In this document: one piece after another, positions 1 through 8,164 of the stretch
How positions within the stretch are numbered: position 1 is the first letter of the stretch
Layout of the letters: every line of letters starts with the position of its first letter
Origin: DAONJL01 sp035405645 [NCBI: bacterium]
GTDB lineage: Bacteria; JAGOBX01; DAONJL01
Direction of reading: 5' to 3'
Assembly: GCA_035405645.1 (NCBI GenBank)
Contig: DAONJL010000022.1
Coordinates: 1-37,272, forward strand
Length of the DNA: 37,272 nucleotides
Position numbers and translations under genes: made by a program
The notes under the pieces: generated by a model
The model's database searches: none
What the model saw: only the letters and a program-made list of their open reading frames with translations
What the model was told of the DNA's origin: nothing

Positions 1-118
1 TGTCAAATAAAAACAGAAAAACTTTATTATAAAATTATACTAAATTTTTAAAAAAACATATTAAATAAAATTATAATTATTCAATTTGTGATTATGTGAT
101 GACGCCTGTCCCCAATAA
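1..118 (+). repeat. Left arm of long inverted repeat (REP/MITE-like)
   Basis: This AT-rich arm ends in the core GACGCCTGTCCCCAATAA (101-118). The core is the exact reverse complement of 2208-2225. Outside the core the similarity continues: aatttgtgat at 83-92 is matched exactly, and about 26 of 30 bases further out match. Matching with small gaps reaches close to the window edge, so the repeat may extend beyond it. On the inner side TGTCCCnAATAA recurs three times (107, 122, 136). From memory, cores of this kind accompany IS200-like/RAYT transposases in other genomes, but no transposase is present here. Confidence 0.7.
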
Positions 119-217
119 TCCTGTCCCAAATAATATGTCCCTAATAATTAGTTTGGGATTAATTGTCAATACAATTTTTAATCATTATTATTGCGATTTG
201 CGAATGTTATTCAAAAT
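119..217. other. Intergenic stretch with TGTCCC repeats
   Basis: This is non-coding sequence between the repeat arm and the glycosyltransferase stop codon. It holds the second and third copies of the TGTCCCnAATAA motif (122-133 and 136-147). TCCCAAA (124-130) and TTTGGGA (152-158) could pair as a small hairpin. It lies downstream of the minus-strand gene, so the hairpin might end transcription, but there is no convincing U-tract. Confidence 0.4.
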
Positions 218-1381
218 TTATTTATTATATATTGCTAAATATTTATCTACAAAATTCTTATAATCAAATTTTTTTGCATGCTCAATACTATTATTTGATA
301 ACTTTTTTAGTTTCTCAAAATTATTTTTTAACTCAATAATTTTATTTAAAAATTCTTCTCTGAATTTCAATAAATAACCATTAAAATCATTTGTAATAAT
401 TTCTTCGGCACCACCATTATACGGTGCTAAAACAGGACAACCGCAATTCATTGCTTCTAAATATACAAGTCCAAATGATTCGTGTAATGAATTTGTATAA
501 AATAAATCTGCTGCTGAATAATATTTTTGTAACAAATCAATATTTACTTTTCCTGTTAATTTTATTTTTTCCTCTAAATTAAATTTTTTTATATAACTCT
601 CAACCTTCTTCTTCTCTTTTCCTTCGCCAACTATAAATAATTTTATGTTATTTATTTTTTGTTGAACTTCATTAAAAATAAAAATTGTTTCTTTCAAATT
701 TTTTCTTTTAACTAATCTACAAACTGTGATTAAAACAAATTCATCTTTATTTATTCCTAATTCTTTTCTTGCAATATCTTTTTCAATCTGTTTAAATAAT
801 GTTATATCAATGCCTAAATTTATTTTGTAAATTTCAGGATTTTTCGTTATCTTTTTTATTCGTTCACACATTTCTTTTGACGGTGCTGTAATGCAATCTG
901 CTTTTTTAAATATCCATTTATTTAAAAAATTAAAGAAAAATCTAAAACCTTTAAAACGAGTTGGTTCATAAATATCAGCGCCAAGTGATGTAATAATAAA
1001 CTTAATTTTTTTTCGCTTAATAACATTATTTATCAATGCAACAGCGAAACCTGAAATCAAAGAAAATTGAGCGTGAATTATATCAATTTCATTTGATTCT
1101 AAAAATTCTTCTAAAAAAAATGCAGTTCGAAAAATAAATAAAAATGCAGCAAAAAAATTTATTTCTTCATTTGATTTTCGTTTTGCCGGGATATTTACTT
1201 TTATATAATTGTTTATTTTTAATACTGGTGGTTCTGTTGGATTTGCAATTGTAAGTAAATAAATTATATGACCTTGATTTGCTAATTCTTCAACTAAATA
1301 TTTTGTCTGATAAGAACCGCCACCTCCAAATGGTGGAAATTCATGATTTATAACTATTATTTTTAATGGTTTTATAAACAT
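218..1381 (-). CDS. GT4-family glycosyltransferase
   Basis: A 387-residue GT-B glycosyltransferase. It probably transfers a sugar from a nucleotide-sugar donor to a lipid or polysaccharide acceptor on the cytoplasmic side of the membrane. The N-terminal half has the glycine-rich acceptor-side loop HEFPPFGGGGS near residue 13. The C-terminal half has the GT4 donor-site signature HESFGLVYLEAM with the E-x7-E pair at about E301/E309, followed by GCPVLAPYNGG. The length is normal for the family. It starts 8 bp after the stop of the gene at 1390-1803, so the two are probably cotranscribed. No Shine-Dalgarno site is obvious, which fits translational coupling. Both genes sit between the inverted repeat arms, so they may have been acquired or moved as a unit. 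Donor and acceptor cannot be read from the sequence. Confidence 0.85.
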   Translation of the reverse strand: MFIKPLKIIVINHEFPPFGGGGSYQTKYLVEELANQGHIIYLLTIANPTEPPVLKINNYIKVNIPAKRKSNEEINFFAAFLFIFRTAFFLEEFLESNEIDIIHAQFSLISGFAVALINNVIKRKKIKFIITSLGADIYEPTRFKGFRFFFNFLNKWIFKKADCITAPSKEMCERIKKITKNPEIYKINLGIDITLFKQIEKDIARKELGINKDEFVLITVCRLVKRKNLKETIFIFNEVQQKINNIKLFIVGEGKEKKKVESYIKKFNLEEKIKLTGKVNIDLLQKYYSAADLFYTNSLHESFGLVYLEAMNCGCPVLAPYNGGAEEIITNDFNGYLLKFREEFLNKIIELKNNFEKLKKLSNNSIEHAKKFDYKNFVDKYLAIYNK

Positions 1382-1389
1382 ACAAAATT

Positions 1390-1803
1390 TTATGATGAAA
1401 TAGCAAGCAAAATAAAAAAGCCAAGAATACTCAAAAGAATAACTTTAAATTTATATGGTTTTTGTGGATTTTTTTCTATATTTTTTTCAATCATACTTTT
1501 CTTTTCTTCTGACATTTCTATTTCTTTTTTTTGTAATTCTACTTCTGCTCTTTCTTTTATCTTTACTTCTTCTTTTTTTTCAGGGTTTGTAGTAATTATT
1601 TTTTCTATTGGTATTTTTTCTTTTTGCTCAATCTTTATTTCAAATTCTTTTTCTCCTACTTCTTCTTTTTTTAGTTCTTCTTTTATTTTTACATTATTTA
1701 ATTCGGATTTATCTTCACCAATTATTTTGCCTTGATATACTTCTTCTGAAAATAATTGAAAAGCAAAAAAACAAAAAACAAAAAATAATAAATAAAATTT
1801 CAT
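1390..1803 (-). CDS. Small charged membrane-anchored protein, unknown function
   Basis: About 137 residues, not recognised as a family. It has an N-terminal signal or membrane segment (MKFYLLFFVFCFFAFQLFS), then a highly charged, Glu/Lys-rich central region (about 25-115) likely to be coiled-coil or disordered. It ends in a hydrophobic stretch (VILLSILGFFILLAIS), suggesting a C-terminal membrane anchor. I prefer the ATG at 1803 to the adjacent ATG at 1806 because GAGGTG (1809-1814) is then 5 nt away instead of 2. It lies 8 bp upstream of the glycosyltransferase and probably leads that operon. Low-complexity composition in an AT-rich genome makes distant homology hard to judge. The signal peptide and Shine-Dalgarno site argue that the gene is real. 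Confidence 0.6.
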   Translation of the reverse strand: MKFYLLFFVFCFFAFQLFSEEVYQGKIIGEDKSELNNVKIKEELKKEEVGEKEFEIKIEQKEKIPIEKIITTNPEKKEEVKIKERAEVELQKKEIEMSEEKKSMIEKNIEKNPQKPYKFKVILLSILGFFILLAISS

Positions 1804-1806
1804 CAT

Positions 1807-2469
1807 TACACCTCAATTTAATTTTATAAATACGATATATTCTATTTTATAAACATTCTTTTGTAAATAAAAATTTGTTTAGAATTATTATCATCACATT
1901 CGCTTTAATAAGATAATAAAATTTATTTTTTTCAATAATCTTTTCAGTTTAGTTATAAGTAAAGTACATCTGGGTAAATTTCTAATAATCACTTTGCAAA
2001 ACTGTTATTTATTATTAAACAAAATTAAAAAAAAATCAAGAAAATAAAATTCACCCCGCATCGGGATTGTTTGTTTGTTGACCATTCTACCTCTGGTTTT
2101 CACCTACGGCTAATTAAATTTCAAACACTTCGTGGTTATCCTTTTGCAAATATTTCTGGCTCTTTTTTATTTGCCTCTATTAACACAAATACACCTTATT
2201 AGGGCCCTTATTGGGGACAGGCGTCACCACTTCATCACAAATTAAATTATTATAAGTCTATTTAATAATATTTTAAAAATTATAGTTTAATTTTGTAAAA
2301 TAAACTGATTTTGTTTTTTTTGCCTCAAATAAGACGAATTTTCACGAATTATATAATTAAAATGTTCTGAAAAACTCAAATTTTTAATTGCAGTATGTGA
2401 AAAATAATCAACTAAAAAAAAGGACTTTAAGGACGTCTGACCCCATATTTTCGTAAAAACTGTATTATT
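1807..2469. other. 663-bp intergenic region with repeat-like blocks, no gene seen
   Basis: No credible coding sequence was found on either strand. The stretch holds, in order: AT-rich sequence (1807-2045); a block clearly richer in G+C than the rest of the window (about 2050-2170) with short palindromes such as CCCGCATCGGG (2055-2065) and CACTTCGTG; the right arm of the inverted repeat (2208-2325); and a motif GACGTCTGACCCC (2433-2445) that differs from the repeat core at two of 13 positions. It looks like a pile-up of small non-autonomous repeats between two minus-strand operons. Confidence 0.55.
2208..2325 (-). repeat. Right arm of long inverted repeat (REP/MITE-like)
   Basis: This is the reverse complement of the arm at 1-118. 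The 18-bp core at 2208-2225 is identical, followed outward by ATCACAAATT and about 80 bp of gapped similarity. On the inner side the two arms also share CCAATAA and CCCTAATAA. The left arm has an extra roughly 17 bp there, holding one more TGTCCC unit. Confidence 0.7.
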
Positions 2470-5400
2470 TTAAAATTCTGCTTTTAATTCATTTATATAT
2501 TTACTATCAGGAAATTCTTTAACTAATGAATCAAAAATATTTTTCGCCTTTTCTTTTTCGTTTAAATATAAATATGATTTAATTATATAATAATAGGATT
2601 GTTCTATATAAGTTTTATACCTCTCAAATTTTTCTGGTTTATATACTTTTATTTTCCATAATTCTACAATCGCATCTTTATAATTTTTCTGTTCAAATAA
2701 AATTAAACCTATTTTTAATTGCACATCGCCATATTCTATTTTTCCTTCCTCTAATTTATCTAAATACTGCGAATAATAATCAATTGCTTTATCATAATCT
2801 TTTAATTTATTATAATGATTAGCAAGATTTAAATAAGCAGGTAATGCTTCTTTTCTATCAGCAAATTCTGCTATTATTTTTTGATTTATTTCTATATAAT
2901 TATTTATTCTATTCTCTTTTAAATAAGCATTTGCGAGTTCGTGTAAATTTGATAAATTATATAATTTTGCTTCCAATAATTTTTCCATAATATTTATATA
3001 ATTTTTTGTATCAGATTTTTTTAAATATATTTCAGATAAATATTTCAATGATTGTTCATAATATTGTTTAATATTAATTAATCTTTTAAAATAATTTTCA
3101 GCAAGCGAAAAATCCTCAGCAATAAAAGCAGTTTTAGCAGCATAAAAAATCATATCATTTATATCATCAGCATCTTTAAAATTATTTATATAAAAATTTA
3201 ATGGTTCTAATGCTCTATTATACAATTTATTATTTACATAATAATTTACTGTTTCTTTAATTACAAAAGGCATATATTCAGCAATTACATTTTCTTTTAT
3301 AAGTTTCTCAAAATATTCTATTTTCTTTTGTTCATTGTTTAATTTATTATATGCACTGCCAATTAAAAATAATGAATGATAATAAGAATTTACATTTAAT
3401 TTTTCTCTGTTAATTGAAGAGAGAAAATAAATAGCAGAATCAAAGTTATTTAATGAAAAATAACAAATACCAGATTTATAATTTATTTCATCCACAAAAG
3501 CAGGAATTTTTGCTTTTGAAAAATATTCCAATGCTTTTGCGTAATCCTGCTTTAAAAAATAAATATTGCCAAGAAAATATAATGATTTTTCTTCCATTAC
3601 TTTATCAGGCTGATGTTTTACAAATTCTTCAAATGTTATTTTTGCTTTATCATATTCTTCTAAAGCAAATTGGCTTGTGCCTAACTCATAAATAACATTA
3701 TTTATTAAATCAAATTTTGGATAACTATCAATCAAAGTCTTATAATAAACAACTGCTTCTTTATAATTTTTATTTTCATAAAAATATTTACCAATTTCAA
3801 AAAGAGCAGAAGGAGCAATCGAACGCTCAGGATATAATTTTACTATCTCTTCAAAAATCTTAATAAAATTCGGCACATCATTTAATCTTTTATAACATAA
3901 GCCTATCCCAAATTTAGCATCAGGCACAAAATCAGAATCTGGAAATTTAATTATAAACATATTATAATATTTAATCGCTGTATCATAATTTTCTAAATTA
4001 AAATTTGCACTTGCTATTGTATAAATTGCATCTGGTAAATTTTTGTTTTCTTCTTTTATTATTTTCAATAATTCATTTATACTTTCATTATATTTGCCAA
4101 TATTAAAATAAGATTTACCAAGCCAGAAAATTACATCATATTTATATCGTGTATCAGGAAATTTATTTAAAAATTGCTCATATATTTCAATACATTTTTT
4201 ATAATTATTATTTTTAAAATAAGAAATACCTAAATTAAAATAAACTTCATTTAATGTGAATTCATCTTTTTCAGTTTTTAATAATTCTAAAAAATATTCT
4301 GATGATTTAATATAGTTATGTGTTGCTAAATATGAAAATGCAATTAGATAATAGTATTTATTTTTTAACGATAAATCTTTTATATCATTTAATTTTGCTA
4401 ATAAAATACTTAATGCATCATTATACTGGTTTCTCAAAAATTTAATTCGTGCAGAATCAAAAAGCACTTCATTGTATCTAAATTTTTTATCTAATAATAA
4501 AATATTATTATATTCTTCTGCTTCATTTAATTTATTTAATTCTATCGCAATTTTAGTTAAGTAATATAATGAATTTTTATAATATGAATGTTGCGGTTTT
4601 TTCCGTATTAACAACAAATTATCATACGCTTCATCATATTTTTGTAAATTGAATAAATTTATTCCATTTATATATTCTATTTCTTCATTGTAATTTGTTT
4701 TTGGAAAATTTTTCTTAAAATCTTTTGTAAGTAAATATGATTTTTCAAAATCATTATTATAATAATATGATAATGCTAAAAAATAATTAAAATCAGGTAA
4801 ATACTCTTTTGCTAAATTTTCCTTTTTTATTTTTGTTAATGAAGCAATTGCTAAATTATATTTTTTTTCTTTATATTGAATAATGCCAGAATAAAATAAT
4901 GCTTCAGTAGTTAATAATAAATTATTTGAATTATTTATAATCTCATTGAAATCTTTTTTTGCTTCCTCATAATTTTTTAAATTGAAGAAGCAAATGCCAC
5001 GGATTAAATATGCCTTATAAATATCAGTAATTTCAAATTTTGAATTTATTATTTCTGTTAAATCTTTTATTGCTTGATTGTAATTTTTTAAATAATAATT
5101 TGCTAAACCAGAATAATATTTGCCAAGAATTTTATAATCAGAAAATTTTGAGATAATATTTGAACTATATTCAATCACTTTCTGATATTCTTTATTATTT
5201 AAAGAAATATCACATAATAAAATAATTGCATCTTTGATAAATTTTGAAGAAGGATAATTATTTAATAAATGTAAAAATTCTTTTTTTGCTTCATTAAATT
5301 TATTTAATTTAAAATAAGACGAACCAGAAAAATAAATTATCTCATCAATTGGTAATGATTCTTCTTTTTTTAATTCATCATAAATTTTTAATGCTTCATT

Positions 5401-6738
5401 ATATTTACCTAATTCATAATATATATTTGCAAGTTCGTTTTTGATTTCTAAATATACTTTTGTTTCTTTAAAATTATTTAAAAAATTGACATAAAAAATT
5501 TCTGCTTTATTGAAATCTTTTGCTAAATAAGCAGATTTTGCTGTTAAATAATTTATTAACTCTAAATTCTCATCTGATTTTAATTGTTTATTTGTTAATT
5601 CATAGAAAATAATTAAATCATTATATCTTTTTAATTTATATAAAACCTTGTATTTTAAAATAATTGTTTTTTCTGGAATTGTGCCAATATCTTTTTGAGC
5701 AAATATTTTCTCAAGATAATTATTTGCATCATCATATTTTGCTTGTTCATAATAAATTAAAGCGAATAAATAATTTATCTCATTTTTATCATAATCACTA
5801 ATCACATTTAAAATATCAATTGCTTCATTGTATTTCTTTTGCAAGAAATAAATTTGAGCAATTCTAAATTTCGCATCATTGAAAATAAAACCAGCATCAC
5901 TTTTGATATTTGAAAAGTATTCAATTGATTTTTCATATTGTTCTTCATTTAAATAAATCCAACCTAAATTATATTTAATTAAATCAATATTTTCATAATC
6001 CTTATAATTTTCTAAAAACTTTAAATAATAATTTTTTGCTTCTGATTTCTTATTTGTTTTATCATAAGATTGTGCTAAAAAAAATAATGCTTCTTTAGCA
6101 TATTCATTATCTGTCAATAAATCCTGTAATATGATTATTGCTTTGTCGTAATTTTTTGAATAATAATAAGTTTTTCCTTCAAACAATTTTATATAATTAA
6201 TTTTTTGATAATCAGGAAATTTATTTTTGAATTCATTTATTAGATTTATTGTAAGTGAATACTCTTTTTGAAAATAATTTATTTCAATTAAACGAACATA
6301 CGCATCCTGAAAAATAATTAAATCCTGTTTAGAAAGTTTTTTATCTTTATAAAAATCAATTATTTTTTGATAATAAATTTTTGAGTTATTCAAATCATTT
6401 AAGCCATAATAAGAATAAGCAAGTCCAGAAAGAAGAAATGAAGTATCTTTAAATTTAGGAAAATTATTTAAAATAAATTCATATTGCTTAATTGCTTCTT
6501 CGTATTTTTTTAATTTATATAAAGCCTCTGCTTTATAAAAAAGTGCATAAACAGAATCAGAAGAAGTAGGATATTTTGCTATATAATTATCAAATTGATA
6601 AATAGCAGTTTCAAGGTCGCCTGATTTATAAATATCAACAGCAACGCTGAAATCACGCTCTGCACGAATAATATTATAAGAAAACAAATAAATATAAAGA
6701 AAAAAAATAAACGACAAACAAACAAAATTTTTTTTCAT
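2470..6738 (-). CDS. Giant TPR-repeat protein, probably periplasmic
   Basis: 1422 residues, made almost wholly of tetratricopeptide-type helical hairpins of about 34-37 residues. The consensus pattern A..Y...G.Y..A...Y...L..FP recurs from about residue 30 to the end, for example KSGDLETAIYQFDNYIAKYP and KLKKYEEAIKQYEFILNNFP. The N-terminus MKKNFVCLSFIFFLYIYLFS is a signal peptide or anchor, so the solenoid most likely lies in the periplasm or on the inner face of the outer membrane. The repeat spacing, with frequent FPDS or YP at the hairpin end, resembles YbgF/BamD-like envelope TPR proteins, but this one is far longer. GAGG sits about 10 nt before the ATG, and the gene starts 25 bp after the CBM48-MBL gene, so they form an operon. 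It probably scaffolds protein-protein contacts; partners are unknown. Confidence 0.85.
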   Translation of the reverse strand: MKKNFVCLSFIFFLYIYLFSYNIIRAERDFSVAVDIYKSGDLETAIYQFDNYIAKYPTSSDSVYALFYKAEALYKLKKYEEAIKQYEFILNNFPKFKDTSFLLSGLAYSYYGLNDLNNSKIYYQKIIDFYKDKKLSKQDLIIFQDAYVRLIEINYFQKEYSLTINLINEFKNKFPDYQKINYIKLFEGKTYYYSKNYDKAIIILQDLLTDNEYAKEALFFLAQSYDKTNKKSEAKNYYLKFLENYKDYENIDLIKYNLGWIYLNEEQYEKSIEYFSNIKSDAGFIFNDAKFRIAQIYFLQKKYNEAIDILNVISDYDKNEINYLFALIYYEQAKYDDANNYLEKIFAQKDIGTIPEKTIILKYKVLYKLKRYNDLIIFYELTNKQLKSDENLELINYLTAKSAYLAKDFNKAEIFYVNFLNNFKETKVYLEIKNELANIYYELGKYNEALKIYDELKKEESLPIDEIIYFSGSSYFKLNKFNEAKKEFLHLLNNYPSSKFIKDAIILLCDISLNNKEYQKVIEYSSNIISKFSDYKILGKYYSGLANYYLKNYNQAIKDLTEIINSKFEITDIYKAYLIRGICFFNLKNYEEAKKDFNEIINNSNNLLLTTEALFYSGIIQYKEKKYNLAIASLTKIKKENLAKEYLPDFNYFLALSYYYNNDFEKSYLLTKDFKKNFPKTNYNEEIEYINGINLFNLQKYDEAYDNLLLIRKKPQHSYYKNSLYYLTKIAIELNKLNEAEEYNNILLLDKKFRYNEVLFDSARIKFLRNQYNDALSILLAKLNDIKDLSLKNKYYYLIAFSYLATHNYIKSSEYFLELLKTEKDEFTLNEVYFNLGISYFKNNNYKKCIEIYEQFLNKFPDTRYKYDVIFWLGKSYFNIGKYNESINELLKIIKEENKNLPDAIYTIASANFNLENYDTAIKYYNMFIIKFPDSDFVPDAKFGIGLCYKRLNDVPNFIKIFEEIVKLYPERSIAPSALFEIGKYFYENKNYKEAVVYYKTLIDSYPKFDLINNVIYELGTSQFALEEYDKAKITFEEFVKHQPDKVMEEKSLYFLGNIYFLKQDYAKALEYFSKAKIPAFVDEINYKSGICYFSLNNFDSAIYFLSSINREKLNVNSYYHSLFLIGSAYNKLNNEQKKIEYFEKLIKENVIAEYMPFVIKETVNYYVNNKLYNRALEPLNFYINNFKDADDINDMIFYAAKTAFIAEDFSLAENYFKRLINIKQYYEQSLKYLSEIYLKKSDTKNYINIMEKLLEAKLYNLSNLHELANAYLKENRINNYIEINQKIIAEFADRKEALPAYLNLANHYNKLKDYDKAIDYYSQYLDKLEEGKIEYGDVQLKIGLILFEQKNYKDAIVELWKIKVYKPEKFERYKTYIEQSYYYIIKSYLYLNEKEKAKNIFDSLVKEFPDSKYINELKAEF

Positions 6739-6763
6739 AAAAGAAATAACCTCAAAAAAATAT

Positions 6764-7987
6764 TTATAAAATTATATGATAACTTTCGCCCCACATTAAT
6801 AAAACTAAAAATAAATTATAAGCTTTAATATTATCCAATATTTGTGAATAACTACTACGACCACCTCCTGGATAATGTGCTAACTCAATTATATGACCTG
6901 GTAATAATAATTTTGGCTCATATTTTGAAAATAATGAAAAAAAATATGTCATTGAAAATTCATTATTTACACCTGTTAATCTTGTAATAAGACAATCAAT
7001 CTCTTTTTCATAATTTAAAGATTTAGTAAAATCATGGTCACCAGTATGAAGAATATTTATACCAGTATCAGTCCAAACTTGATAATATGCTATATTTATA
7101 TTTCGACCATTATCATAAACATGTGTTCCTTTATATGGAATAATTGTTTGTTTCTTTATTTCAAAGCGTTTATTATAAGTAAAAGAAGAAATTCTTTTAT
7201 CATATAAAACAGCATTTTCAGGTGAGACAAAAACTAATTTATTTTTATCTAACATTAATTGAACAATCTCTTCATCAGAATGGTCACTATGAGGATGAGT
7301 AATAAGTAAAAAATCAAGTAAATCAGTAATTTTATTTAAAGTATCATCACTGATTTCCCAGCCAAGACCCCAGATACATCGCGTAGAAACAACATCAATG
7401 CCAAAAATAGTTTGTGGTGTTTTCACAATAAAACCATCATTATATAAATGCCAGATTCTTATTCCATCTTTAATTTTCACTTCTTCTATTTCTGATAATG
7501 CAATATTTATCCGTTTTTCAAAAAATTGGTTTAATAGCACACTGCGATTTATTGTTGGTTGCTGAAAATAATAATCTAATTCTCTTAATATATCATCACG
7601 CCTTTTAAATTGATGTGATTGTGGCGAAAATTGTAATAATTCATTATTTATTCGTTCTAAATTTTTTTCGAAATCTTTTGGATTTTCCCAAACAAATAAT
7701 AATGAAATTTCGCCCGTTTCATTTTTGCCTCTTTGAAAATTTACTGGGTCTGTGATATATATATTATCATTAATTAAAAATTTATATTCATACCTTCGAT
7801 TATTTGAAAATTCAATAATATTACTCGTCCATAATGAATCACCATTTTTAAATAATTCAATTTCTGGTTGCCAGTTAAGCCAATTTCCAACTATTTTTAC
7901 TTTCTCTGCATTATCATTTTTATAAACAAATTTTACTTTGTTATCTCTTATTATTGGCGAATTATATATTTCTCTTTTTTTTACCAT
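6764..7987 (-). CDS. CBM48-like domain fused to metallo-beta-lactamase-fold hydrolase
   Basis: 407 residues. Residues about 15-100 resemble the AMPK/CBM48 glycogen-binding E-set fold: VKIVGNWLNWQP, then W, then YEYKFLINDN, then ITDPVN. After a linker (about 105-165), residues about 170-385 are metallo-beta-lactamase-like. They contain HPHSDH (231-236, the HxHxDH metal motif), TGDHD near 317 and a late LLPGH metal-ligand candidate. The absence of a signal peptide suggests it is cytoplasmic. It belongs with UlaG-like members of the superfamily rather than true beta-lactamases. The substrate is unknown; a glucan-bound or sugar-phosphate substrate is a guess from the CBM48-like part. It is the first gene of an operon with the giant TPR protein 25 bp downstream. 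Confidence 0.75.
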   Translation of the reverse strand: MVKKREIYNSPIIRDNKVKFVYKNDNAEKVKIVGNWLNWQPEIELFKNGDSLWTSNIIEFSNNRRYEYKFLINDNIYITDPVNFQRGKNETGEISLLFVWENPKDFEKNLERINNELLQFSPQSHQFKRRDDILRELDYYFQQPTINRSVLLNQFFEKRINIALSEIEEVKIKDGIRIWHLYNDGFIVKTPQTIFGIDVVSTRCIWGLGWEISDDTLNKITDLLDFLLITHPHSDHSDEEIVQLMLDKNKLVFVSPENAVLYDKRISSFTYNKRFEIKKQTIIPYKGTHVYDNGRNINIAYYQVWTDTGINILHTGDHDFTKSLNYEKEIDCLITRLTGVNNEFSMTYFFSLFSKYEPKLLLPGHIIELAHYPGGGRSSYSQILDNIKAYNLFLVLLMWGESYHIIL

Positions 7988-8033
7988 TTTCTTTTTTTTA
8001 AAAGGTGATTATTTTTATTAAAAATCAATTATT

Positions 8034-8060
8034 TTTATAACTTTTAAAAAATATAGTCAA
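8034..8060 (-). promoter_or_regulatory. Possible promoter for CBM48-MBL/TPR operon
   Basis: On the minus strand TTGACT (8060-8055) is followed after 15 nt by TATAAA (8039-8034), about 45 bp before the start codon at 7987. The boxes are good but the spacer is shorter than the usual 16-18 nt. The extreme AT content makes chance matches common. Confidence 0.3.
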
Positions 8061-8124
8061 GAAAAAATTTTTTCTTTTGCCTTATTCAATAATCAATCAT
8101 TAATTATTTTTAATAAAAAAATAA

Positions 8125-8153
8125 TTGACAAACAAATTAGCAAATTATAAATA
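8125..8153 (+). promoter_or_regulatory. Possible promoter for secreted protease gene
   Basis: TTGACA (8125-8130) is followed after 17 nt by TAAATA (8148-8153), just upstream of the ATG at 8165. TATAAA at 8146 is a better box with a 15-nt spacer. The 5' leader would be very short and no Shine-Dalgarno site is seen. The -35 match is exact; the -10 is uncertain. Confidence 0.35.
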
Positions 8154-8164
8154 TATTAAATTAA

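Noticed and set aside
1608-1829. Plus-strand ORF opposite the small membrane protein
   Set aside because: Leu/Phe-rich complement of the Glu/Lys-rich minus-strand gene, with no Shine-Dalgarno site or recognisable domain.
8058-8077. Palindrome AAGAAAAAATTTTTTCTT in the divergent region as an operator
   Set aside because: Perfect A/T palindromes of this size are expected by chance at this composition, and there is no second copy.
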